Program-made: the position numbers and the translations under genes
The notes under the pieces: model-generated
Told to the model about the DNA's origin: nothing
Seen by the model: the letters and a program-made list of their open reading frames with translations, nothing else
Databases searched by the model: none
In this document: one piece after another, positions 42,544 through 54,800 of the stretch
Position numbering within the stretch: the stretch's first letter is position 1
How the letters are laid out: each line of letters opens with the position of its first letter
Assembly (NCBI GenBank): GCA_035041965.1
Contig: JAPYMA010000387.1
Span: 1-64,000, forward strand
Source: Anisakis pegreffii
Lineage: Eukaryota; Nematoda; Chromadorea; Rhabditida; Anisakidae
DNA length: 64,000 bases
Direction of reading: 5' to 3'

Positions 42544-43726
42544 TCGAATTCATCATCAGTTCAACTCACAGTTATTCGACGGTCCAACTTGCTACCAACC
42601 GATCAAAAACAGTGAACTGTCCGAAGCTCATTAACTGTGTAAAGTTTATTCTTTAAGCAAGCCAAGTGGTTATCGGAGGAAGTGTCATTCAGTGAAATGA
42701 ATAAGGGAATGATGAAAAAGAGCAGAGAGCATTCATTGCTTCAAATAATTAAAATCAATTTTTGTTCTTGTGCTTCCGTGATATCGTTCTATACGAAGTC
42801 ACGCATACGGATAGATGTGTGAGACATCGGTGAGCTATGAGACGAAGCATAAAAATTGATAGTGGCTGATAATAAAGTTGAATGATTTTTATGATCGATT
42901 CATTCTTCATTTTCCCCCAGATTTTCGAGCAAGTTGATACATGTATCATAATAAAACTTGCTCCATTACACAAATTATCACACCATCCATGTTGCACATT
43001 AAAGAAACTTGTAGTGAAAGTGGCTGCAGATGGACTTCAACGAAATCACTCAATTCCAGTGATTCTCATTTTAAGATAAGCAATCTCTCTCCAGACTAGA
43101 CAATCAAAGAATCACTTCTTTATCAATCAATGAGGAATAAATTCATTCAGCTCGCAGCATTACGTTCGCTGAACCTTATTATAAATTTGTGGATTGCTGT
43201 ACCTTTTTTAAGCGAATCAAATGAACAATTACTATAAAGTTGAGTTGATACAGAAATAAGAATAGAATACTTACAACTCCACAGTGCATCATATCTTGCA
43301 TCCCGCATCAACTAAGAACTGGCCGAATAAACGGAATGGCTCACAAAACGCTATGTTGTAAGTATATGGATTGACGATGAGAGGCAGCAGTGAAGCTGTC
43401 ACATCGGAGAAAGCACACTCTTTCAACAGCAAAAAACAACGAACGATGCCTTGTGCTTGTTTCAGTCAATACTGGGATGAATCATCTAAGGCAATATTCA
43501 AACAATTCGTAATTTTTAATAACATTCTATCATCCACTTTTAATCATTGCATCACACATTCATTCATTTTGATGAATAATCGTTCATACATTGTTCACCA
43601 CCATAAGCAGTAATTTTGTTTTTCACCGGAAGAATTTTATTTGCAGAAGTTTCTCAGACTGACGAGCAGTTAATTTTTAAGTGAAGCAAGAGTCTCGTTG
43701 TGAAACCGTTCATGTTTTTATCACGT
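42544..43726. other. Intergenic region
   Basis: 5' flank of the GTPase gene and 3' flank of the 119-residue protein gene, both on the minus strand. No gene or repeat is recognised. Confidence 0.4.
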
Positions 43727-44656
43727 TTATTTGAGCCGCAAAATCAGGGACAACATAGAAGCTTTCTGTTCAAGTAAAATCTTGAAAACTTCCAAGATAT
43801 CCCAGATTCGGATGCTCATTTTACGTTTCAACGATATGACTGTCTTGAACAAAACTGGATAGGAAAATGAAAGGTTATTTTCCAAGAAGAGTATGAATGT
43901 TTTAATTTTTAAGTAGTCCATTTCAACATAATAATTCATACATACACATGACTGAAGCGCTGCGAAAGCGAGAGAGAGAGAGCTGCTTCGATGATAGTAA
44001 TACGAATTTATAAGAATGGCTGTGCACTTTGAATTAATTTGAGCAAACGCTTTTAATCATAAAATCGACAATGTAACGAAGTATAATATGATACAAAAAT
44101 CATGAAACAATATTTTCTCTCTTGAAAATACTCATACTTATTGTTAGTGTTTTGGAATGCCAAACATTCGAGTGAGCACTGAACTATGAAGAGACATTGA
44201 TAATAGCTTATCTTATCAGCATGTCAACATAGATAAGAAATTCACTCTTACCACCATCTTCCTTGCTTCGTGGATAGATTTCTTCAAAGAAATTATGCAA
44301 TGCTATATAAAACTACTCTTCGCATCTCAATTTTTCCCATGAAGAAATTGTGCATTTGATCAGACGTAATAGGACTATACAATCAGATGAATAAATAGCA
44401 AGCAGGAATTTTTGCTAGAAGGTCAGCAGATATCCAACTTACTCACGGATATTCTACAGCAGATGTTCTACTCACACGATTTCTTGAGTTTCACATAATC
44501 GATCCGTAATGATTCAGTTGCTGCGTTATCATCGCTATAGACAATATTGAAACTCATTAGCCTCGAGTGTAAATATTTCTCACCACTGTCTACAGAAAGT
44601 TTTCGTTGAAAAATCAGTGCACATTCTAGAAAGAGACGTTTAAAGTAACCATTCAT
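43727..44656 (-). CDS. Hypothetical protein, 119 residues, three exons
   Basis: I do not recognise this protein. Exons 44656-44476, 44302-44252 and 43854-43727 fit together in phase with good sites (TCGT/GTGAGT, TATATAG/CATTGC, GGTG/GTAAGA, TATCCAG/TTTTGT) and end in TAA. The product starts MNGYFKRLFLECALIFQRKL, includes a central FFEEIYPRSKEDG segment and ends with a Lys/Leu/Ile-rich amphipathic helix (SIRIWDILEVFKILLEQK). It has no signal peptide and no evident zinc or catalytic motif. The pattern suggests a small helical subunit of a complex (Mediator- or BLOC-like size), but that is a guess. A possible alternative 5' exon at 44794 (ATGGCTTCAAAGGCAAACG) joins in phase to the body. Confidence 0.5.
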
Positions 44657-44794
44657 TTATATTCGCTTATGATAACGATATTGAAGGAAACTAACGGAAA
44701 GTGCGAAATCGATTTAAAAACTCAATCAAATAACGACCTGTGGCTGATCCGTTATCAGATAATGGTTTTGTGCACCGTTTGCCTTTGAAGCCAT

Positions 44795-46388
44795 CTTGTA
44801 CCCTTACGATCCAATTGGCGTTCTCAAATAGCTGAAAATACTTTTAGAGCAAAAACGAAAACTCACTGTGGATTACAATAGTGAAATAAATGGAGAAATA
44901 TGGCTGGTAAAAAAACAGAAGTTACCGCCGTGAATATTCGATGATTTGAATTGATATTGAAATGATCGTTGAGAAAATGGTTGGTGTCGTCGAATATTTA
45001 CAAAGGAGACGCTATCCTTCTTATCACTATTAGTATGACATCTACTGATAAGAATAATCAAAGTATGGCCCTTAAATGTCACTCAAACAACTCTAGAGAA
45101 TAGATAAATTTTTTGCGATTTGATGGATTGATTCAACTTCCTCGACCACGCATATGGCTAGGTTCAAGCAGTGACACTTTCAGGTTCAATCATTTTTTAG
45201 AATTTATTGAAAATGTAACAAATTCGCAGTGACATATAGTATCATTTCATAGGTCACCTTTAGGGTATTTAAGTGCTAGTTTCAATTGAGTAAAATGTTC
45301 AGTAATTTTGATAAAAATTGATAAGAGTCCTTTTTTTCAGTAGTGCAGTTATTAGTGTTTTCATACAGCAGAAATTTGTAACGATAATCTCCGCCGCAAT
45401 ATCTTTTACGGGCATGATATAGCAATAATTTGCGCTATTTTCTTTCGCTAGCGTTTTAGCGAGTCAGTTTTTTTTTCAGGCTCCCAATAATTTTTGTCGG
45501 CAAGGGAACGCTTATTTCTCAAACGTCAATTTATTTGCGCTCTAGCACTGGCAAGTGCTGAATTCGAGTTTACCGTACTTGTAATCGTCCTAACGGGTTT
45601 TATCAGCTAAGACATGGAAAATGAGCAGGTTAATGAGGCAGGACGGTAGTTTTGCAGATCCATTTTGGAAGCTTTTTGCATGATCTGATCGTTGCTGTTT
45701 TCTACCATGAAGGAACTGAACCAGCGGATACAATAAGAGGCAAATGATGCAGGCTCTTAGATGAATTCTCAGCATGGCGATATTCTCAAAAGGGAATGAG
45801 AAAGTCTAGTGTGGGCTACTTCTAGTTGATTGTTTTTCATCCTTGAATTTTGTTATCGTCATTTGGTTATTTGCTTATCGTTGAACTTCGTTTTTATTAT
45901 TGACTGGTGCTTATTGTTGGATTTGATTATGTGCTGTTGAATGATTCAATAAAAATTTTCAACTGTTTAGTGGCGTAATGAGGCTTTTTACTGATCAAAT
46001 GAACAATGCAACTACAAAATTCGAGGGAAGATTTGAAAGTAGCAATGAACAATAGCATAAATTCTGCTGAGTATCATTTTAGCAAAAACTGACACTTCTC
46101 TCAATTGGAGGCACTTTTAACGGAAAGTTTTCGTTACTTTTTTTACCAGCAGCACCATCACTTTTAGCGAGACAGAATTAGCGGAACTTCGTTGTTTTTT
46201 TTCCAGCAGCATTGGGTTTTGTCAGCTAAAACTACGGGAGAATGGGTCCAATTTACACTTTAATCTCACAACTTGTTACTTCCAAAAGAGATGCTCTATA
46301 TTTGACCATCTAAAAATGTTTTATTTGTAGGTAAACTTTTTCTGAAAATTACTTTTGATAACCATAGAATGGCTGATCTCACAAGCTG
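44795..46388. other. Intergenic DNA
   Basis: No gene is recognised. Stretches near 45.4-45.6 kb and 46.1-46.25 kb share words such as TTTAGCGAG and TTTTATCAGCTAA / TTTTGTCAGCTAA, suggesting diverged copies of a dispersed repeat. Confidence 0.4.
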
Positions 46389-46791
46389 ATGGATAAAGAG
46401 GACGCAGCGATGGAGACTCGTGGATAAAGAGGACGCAGCGATGGAGACTCGTGGATAAAGAGGACGCAGCGATGGAGACTCGTGGATAAAGAGGACGCAG
46501 CGATGGAGACTCGTGGATAAAGAGGACGCAGCGATGGAGACTCGTGGATAAAGAGGACGCAGCGATGGAGACTCGTGGATAAAGAGGACGCAGCGATGGA
46601 GACTCGTGGATAAAGAGGACGCAGCGATGGAGACTCGTGGATAAAGAGGACGCAGCGATGGAGACTCGTGGATAAAGAGGACGCAGCGATGGAGACTCGT
46701 GGATAAAGAGGACGCAGCGATGGAGACTCGTGGATAAAGAGGACGCAGCGATGGAGACTCGTGGATAAAGAGGACGCAGCGATGGAGACTC
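46389..46791. repeat. 31-bp minisatellite, 13 copies
   Basis: The unit is GTGGATAAAGAGGACGCAGC followed by GATGGAGACTC (31 bp), repeated 13 times with essentially no differences; only the first base of the first copy differs. Because 31 is not a multiple of 3, each minus-strand frame passes through all three phases of the unit. All are stop-free, giving a 31-residue peptide period (SLRPLYPRVSIAAS...). The near-identity points to recent expansion or gene-conversion-like turnover. Confidence 0.97.
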
Positions 46792-49700
46792 AGAACACAA
46801 CCTGATTATACTGAAAAGTATTAGAAATGTATCATTTGCAGTGTTGAGTGCCAATTATTTTGTTGCATTTGTCTACAGCTTGTCGAAATAATTTATTTCA
46901 TAAGCATTTTTGCATAATCGGTAACAATATTATACTATCATTTTTTAAAACAGTAATCTTCTCATTGTCAGCTCCGAAGTCGTTGACCAAATGACACTGT
47001 TTGATTCCATGAGCTTTAAAACGCCAAACATCTTGGATGCCACAAAGATGCACAACCACTGTTCTACTGCAATAAAATTTCTATATCAGATGTCGTGAAA
47101 GATTGTCCTTTCGTTAATGGTAATCTGGCGTTTCATTATTCACATATTCATTACTTCAAACATCCAAATAATTACCATGTGAATATCTAATTGTAAGAAG
47201 CAGTGCTCTTCAACAGAATTTATAAAAGAAATGCACAAGCATCTATAAGCCAGAATGAATCAATTCAAGAAACAAAACAAACGATTGATTTATGATTTTA
47301 AAAAAAATTGCTTACAGTTTTATTGATGTCGCTTTGCCCCACTCTCTATCCGCACACCGTCAGAAGTGATGCCGAATTTGAAAAAAATTGACTCATCTGC
47401 ACGTTCCAAATCGCGTTTACAAAATTTTCGACTTCTGCTGCGACACCATCTCCGCGTTTGCTTCCTCCACCTTTTGAAATTTCGGCTTCGACTCTGCGTT
47501 TCAAATTTTCGTCTCCAGGTTCAAGTTGCTTTGCTCTCCTCCGACTCCGGAACAATCCGCATCCAGAAAAAACCCAACTTTGAATACTGAATATTGCTGT
47601 TATTTTTTTGAGAGCGCCAAAAGAAAATTACCTGGCTTTTGGGATCGGACATCACTGACGCGCAATTGGTCAGATGTGTGCCACGACGTTGGGATGAGCA
47701 AAAACTGCTGCCTCAAAGAAACAAGCAGTGTCACTGTTACTTCCCAACTTTTTGTTTCAAAATATTCATTGATTTGATTTGATCATTTTCTTGATATTCT
47801 CAGATATTACCGAGTACTTTCTTGAACAGATCACTTTCAAGGTTTACATTTTTATTTTGCAATGAAACGAATTGACATATGAAATTCGACTGACATTAAA
47901 AAATAATTAAACGAACATAAAAACGAATACACACGAAGATTTCTTCCTTGATTATTCCTCGACTTGTCAAAGAAATTACAGTCGGAATCAGGTGAGGGTG
48001 CGAATCAATCAAACGAAGGACTGAAGTTCATGCAGCAGTTCACGTGTACGAGACAATCAATCAGCAGTCATTTAGAAAGCAAATCAACATCTGGTAAGCA
48101 ATTGCCATACACGGAAATTGTGAATACTGATGTGTCACAATAAAGAGTTGTAAAACCTGCGAAAGAATCACACTTTTCTCAATTAATATTCAACCAATGA
48201 TGAGTAATAATTGTGTGTTGATCACTGATTCATATAAAGTTATCAGCGAAAAGCCATGCATTTCTATGTAGATAAGCAAACATGAGCACAAAAGTATTGA
48301 ACCATCCGTCAGATGTTAAGAAAATTCATGTATTCTACAAAGGCATGATTTTCTTACGGGAAAGAGAAGGAGACGGAAGAGAGAAAATGTTAAAGATTTT
48401 TTTGTAAATTAAGGCGATAATCATGTAAAGTTTCATTCAAAAAATTCAGCTGAAGAAAAAACTGCAATGAAATGACTGCAGACGACAATCCTCTTTTAAT
48501 GCAGACAAACGAATAAAAATCAATTCATAAAATAACGCACAACTATAGTTCACCTCCTGGCCTAGGTGAAATTGTACTCGCAGAAACATGGAAGCACAAC
48601 GAACAACATTTGAACAACTCTAATGAATCTGTTCACAATGCATTCATCTCAAAATGAGATTTCTTGGCGAAATCAGGTTTTTAAACTGACAAAGGTTAAA
48701 ATTCGGCGCTGTTCAACGAGCACAGTTTCAACCCACACAGAACAATAAGCAGAGTTGGATAACACATGAATTGAAGACAAAATCATACAGCTTAGTGGCA
48801 TAATGAGAACTATCAAGTCCACAACATAAAAGTCAAGTTCAGTTACCAAATTCAGAAATTCCAGAACAGCGTCCATAGACAAATGAATTGCAGTTGAAAA
48901 GGAATGAATGATCCACAACAATGACTCTTACTCACTATAACATAACAAGAAAAATATCGGTTTCTCACTAATGGACATCCTTTTCGAAATAGGGGAATGC
49001 GAAAAGAGCATGATTAGATATCAGGCAGCTCAGACAACTAAAAAATTCAGTGCTTCATTAGATATATCATGACTACTTTTATCATAGCACATAAGCCTAA
49101 CCACCAATCATAAAACTTGTGATCAAATTTGTATTCTTCTCATGAATTTAAGCAACCATTCAACTTGGCACGTCGCAGACCACGCCAGCTCTACACTATA
49201 AGTTATACAAATTTTTTAAAGTTCAAAAACCAAACAACTGCTTACATCGCAGCCTTTCTAATTAGGCATTAAGTAAATTGAGAAAGTCGCCAGAAACAAG
49301 AATAATGAAGACCGCAAGGAAGTGATATTATTATCATATTATTTCAATTATTTGATCACTGTTCTCTTCCTTACTAATCGAAACACGAGTATTTGAAGAG
49401 ACCGCAGCTAACAATCAGCGGCAATCATCTTCTGCTACTATCCAGCAAAAATTATGCTGATTTCAAAAGGACACATCACAATAGCGTTTTGAATCAACCA
49501 CTGGAATGATGAATAGAACTTTGTGGTACTGAAGTGATTTGAGATGATAAGCGATTCGAAGACTCGTTAAACATCGTCAACAGATAAAGCTAGATAAAAA
49601 AAGGAGTTATCAATGGCATTAAGTTCACAAACGCATCGACCATAACGAAATGATACGTTTCAAACAAAACTGGTCATTACATTCAACAAATCCTCTATCA

Positions 49701-51805
49701 GATATACAACAATTAATTAGATATGACACTATGATAATTTGGTGCAATATTCAGCGCTATACACTATTTCGTTCCCATCATTTCTACAAATAACGCGTTC
49801 CCTATTATTCTTAATTGGGCAATCTCAATTTCAATAACGTTTTTGCACCTGAAACATATGCACTCTTCGTTCATTACAACTCAAGTCCGATCGAATGAAG
49901 AATGTTTCAATAAAGCTCATAAACCACATATCAGATTAATCACTGACTGTAGAGTATCGTTTTAAACAATTACCTATGATAAAATCAACACATTGGCGGT
50001 TGCAATTACTGAACATCTCCGACGAATGAACGGTAACTGTTCGAATAATGGAATGTTCAAGTGATTTATCAATGGTCAGGTGGATCTACTGAAAATGATT
50101 AAGTGATGGAGAAGCTTATTGTTTTTTTTGTTTGTAGAAACACGTTCAGAAAAAAATTGATTCTTGAATTTTTTTGCCGAAAAGAATCGAGATTTGGATT
50201 TCGAAGCATAAACGACATTAAAAACAACGCAACAATCGAATTCAATTTCTCAAACAACAATATACAATGCATAAGGGAACACAATACGACGGGCAAAACA
50301 TGTACTGGAAGATCGAAGGGAAATTATTGATAAAGATTAAGAATTATTCAACTTTTGGAAAAAAAGTTCATTACTTCTGGCATTGAGCAGAAACTAAAGG
50401 AAATCATTGCAAATTACGGATATGCCATCATCGTACGCATTTTTAAAGGACTTTTGTTTGTTTGATTAATCAGAAAACGATAATTTGAACTATATTGTTG
50501 CCGAAGTCAAATGAATTATAACGATACATCCAAACTGTGAACTTTATTTTGTTGACTATTCACGGTTGACTGATTGTACTCCCATAGAATTGGTTGACTG
50601 TACAACGGTGAGCACAATTTGGAATAGATCTGAACTAGAGGAATGAAAAAAAAACAGACGGACAGATTATTTCGAATTGGACATAGTGGATGACCGAATT
50701 TCAACTGTTATTATCACAAACAAAAGATACTCGTTAACAAAATCGATACTTCTTTCAGTGCGCATGCATACGGTCCATCAATAAATAATTCATGCACAAT
50801 ACACAATACAGCAAAGCTCTTCTCCAAAAGCAGCAGTAACAATTAACATCAATAAGATAACAATAAGAACAGTTCTGAGTGAAAATGTTCAGCATCAACA
50901 AACGCTCGACGACAGAATATTCGTTTACGACAGAATTTTGTCATTTTCAAGTTTATTTCACTTGCTCTTTTTTAATGGAAAACAATAACGATTCTATATG
51001 CAGAAGCGCAACTGTGGCAGTTTATCGTTTATTTTAACCCGTTCACCAAATGGATTGATTGATCGATTCTTTCAGAGTACAACGAAAACAATAGATCAGT
51101 GTTAGTAAGGTAATTGTTAAAAAAAGAACAAATTAATGATGACAATAATACTCATTCAATAAAACTGTCAAATCAGCACCCGAGATCGAAAACCGATGAT
51201 ATATTACGGCAATAATCAACACATAATAACACGTAATTCATAAGAAGATCGAAACAATTCATAATAAAGAGGCGCACGGAAGAGCGATGCAATCGATACA
51301 GGCGATCGGTTACAGTTTGGCAATTCTTTTATGGCAATCAACCAATGGAGATACATCTCAAAGCCATAACACTCCGCATCTAAACGTTTGCAGATGTTCA
51401 ATTAGCGGATGGATACATATAAGAATGATATTGATCAGTCACGGTAGAAGTGGTGATTACTCATTTACCTTCTTCCATAAATGTGCATGACAAGTAGAAT
51501 TTAAACGCATTTTGATAGCATACGGATAGACTAAAAATAATTGAGTAATACGACAACAGCAAAAGACGAACAAATTGGAAGAGTGAAGAACCAATTGAAT
51601 ATCCTATGTGATTACGATTGTCACACGTAATCTGCTCGTTGCCAGACTATGGTCTTCTCCACTTCAGATGGCGTTAAGTCCTATATAAGTTAACATTTAA
51701 TCAAAAACTTCTAATTCGAGATAAACTTATTTGATTGTGTAAGAAAGAAATAATAGTTTCAACAACAACCAGACAAAAATAACTGATAATAATAGAATGA
51801 GGAAG
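46792..51805. other. Long gene-poor region
   Basis: I find no supported gene in these 5 kb. A CCGAAATTT/GGAGTCGGAG-rich degenerate repeat lies at 47380-47570 and resembles the one at 25.44 kb on the other strand. A minus-strand frame at 48673-48921 is hydrophobic (LIVLIMPLSCMIL) but has no exon partners. The remainder is AT-rich. Confidence 0.45.
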
Positions 51806-54800
51806 TTACGAACAAATGTTGACCTTTTCACTTGGCACAGCCGAGGCATAAATAGGGGGTATTCGTGCAGTACTACCATTTACACCACTACTAGCACCGA
51901 CCGATTCGGTACGAAATCGCATTTTAACGTTCGATGATGACGAATCAATGGAATTATCCTAGAGAGGATGCCATTTTAGAGGATCATTTATGCGCAGATT
52001 TAGATTGTATCTCATTCTTAATTCACTCATCGATCTAATCACTAAAATTAACAACTGAATTTCTAAATTTCCTTTACTTTACATATCTTCACAAGAACTT
52101 TCTTCCTTCATTGTCCTCGAAGCTACAGAATGTCAATTTACACATTTTGGTCACTGTCACTTCGTGAGCTCATTATTCATTACTTACAAAATTCGTATTG
52201 GTTTCATTATAATCATTAGCATATGATGTCAAATATGTGACAAAAAATACAATATCCATGAAATTGAAAACGAAACAACAACTTGATTAGAAAACTATCA
52301 GCTGGAAAAAGATGTGAAAACGCATTAATGAAAACGAACCTTCCTGAGGAATTCAGGCAATTCATAGACTCTGCCACGACCATCCGATGGTGTTTGAATG
52401 GTTGAACAGGTTCCAGCACTCGGTTCTGCTGAGATTGCGCCAGTTCCTGATCGCTTCCAAGAGTCTTTCGCATACTGCTGCTCATCAGTAGGATTATTTT
52501 CACCACAATATGGAATATCACTGGCCGCTGCGGCGCTTGCCGTTCGTTGGAAAGTACCAACAGATTTTCGACTGAAAATTCTCTCTCAAGACAATAGGCA
52601 ATTCAATCAAAATTAATGGAAATTTACACAAACCAATATACTCTTAGTAGTAAAATATAAAGGAAATCAAAACCATTACTTCATGAACACACAGAAAGCC
52701 GATACTATTAAATAAGATCAAATAACTGTTAAGTCCAGTTAACGTGCTATTTATGAACGAATCTGAGCCCAACGATTTTACCGATGCATAAATGTAAAAA
52801 TTTTGGTTCGTTTACTGCCGAACGGGGATTGCAAAGAGCGGTTGCGACGACTTACAACGATATATTTACGAAAGATTTTGTTAGATTAACGGAGAATCGA
52901 ACCGTAATTTTTCGGCATAAGCGGAGGTCATCGACGACGAGTGCTGATTATGGTGATGAGCAGACGAAGACGATGATGCAACATTATCAGGCTGCTCACG
53001 GCTGGTCACCGCTTGACTTGCCTTACGAACAAACTTCAACAAACCTGATCCATGTTCTGTCTACAAACAAACAATTCGGTAACAATAAAGAGGTGATATG
53101 AGAACAGATAAAAGATGTAACCTTAGCGTTTGAAAACGAACGAGCAGCACTCATTTTGCCAGTTCTTGGGTCAAGATCAGCAGGAAACTCAAAGAAAGCC
53201 ACATCGCCGTGCTGATAGAATGGAACATTTGCGTCCGGCGAGAGAAAATGCGCCAAAACAGGAGCATCTTTCAACGTGTCACGTTTAGGTGAATGCTGTC
53301 GTTCTACAATTAGGTGATAAGCGAACCTCATCTGTCAATCAAATAAATTCTACATGATCCCCTAAACACTAAATTCTTAAGAGATAAACCCGACAGAAAG
53401 CTGAAACCAACAAGTTTTTTGCCTTTATTGAAATGGTTCAGTCGACAAAACCCACTGAAACATTGGTGTGAACTGAGCTGGAAAATTTACCACAATAAAA
53501 AGGTGATTATTCATCGAAATAGGTGAATTGCAGATTGAAGTGATATAATCATGATACAAAAAACAATACTGAAAAGTTGGGCTGAACAAAAATGGAAGGA
53601 GATGTGAAGCACAAGTAAATTTGATTTGTTGACCGAAAAGCGAACCTTGAAACTGTTGTTGTGTCATCACAGTAACACACCTTGAGCCAATTGTTCCAAC
53701 ACTTATATGTGACGCAATCACTTCAAGAGTACCAGAAAGCACTACTATACAAGAATCATAATCGACCGAAAACTTGGCCAAAACACTTCGAAGAATAGCT
53801 CCCGACGAAAGACCGTGTCGTGCACGCAATAACACAATTCTAAAAATATCGTCACAAAATATCTTTAACAACAATTCCAAAAAACATGAACTCAAATGAA
53901 AACCTGGAACTGGATGCAGCAGAACCCGTTTTGGTAGAAGCATTAGGAGCAAGAATTTCGATAGCGAAATGCAACACGGGCATCAGACAAACACAACGAT
54001 TATTTAGCGCGTCCATAGCTTGTCGTGCAGGATCAATTGTGGATAACGACTGAAAGCAGAACTTCATCAAGTTCACTTTTATTGTTATTTGCAACAAACC
54101 ATTTTCTCTTCTGAGAGACGTTATGCAAACACATCCGACAAATAAATTAGCGAAATTGATTCGTTTTAAGCATATAAACGTGGTGATAAGCAGGAGGGTA
54201 TGCATTTGGTCTTCGTCTTACACCGATGAGCTACCTTTTTGTTTAACAGATACCTGATCCTAATAAAACAGATTCATGCATAACCACGGCCTCGGTAAGA
54301 GCCACGTCTCTCTCTTTAGAAGATTTGGTAGTACTATACTTAACGTTAGATTTGCAAACATTATATGAATCGTTGAATACTGCTTGCAAACTTATTCAGT
54401 GCACATCAACGAACAAGCATTGAAACTTACTTGAGCATCGACCGCTTCGGTAGCACGAGGATCCATTCCTCGCCTTGATGCCACTGAAGAAGTCCACTTT
54501 CCAACCGATTCAGTCTAAACAGAACGTAGTCAAATCGTTGGTAATCATGCGGTACTCGTAAGTGTTAACTTATATCAATGAATTACATATAATCAGAATG
54601 CCCATTCGAATATTCATTAAATAATGAAGTTTTCTGCTGACAGAATAGAAAATTACCACTTTTCATTTAGGTAAAGAAAATCAGAAAACATAATGTGCCG
54701 CAGGTCACGAAAAAACTGCTTAAGTCAAACCCTATTGAAATTCTCTCATGCACATCTTACGACCATGACAAAAGATTGATCAAAATGGTCGCTAACCGAG

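Noticed and set aside
53425..53680. Read-through extension of the RBD2 exon on the minus strand
   Set aside because: Past the donor TCAAG/GTGTGT the frame turns into Phe/Ser/His-rich sequence with no RBD similarity, so it is taken as intron.
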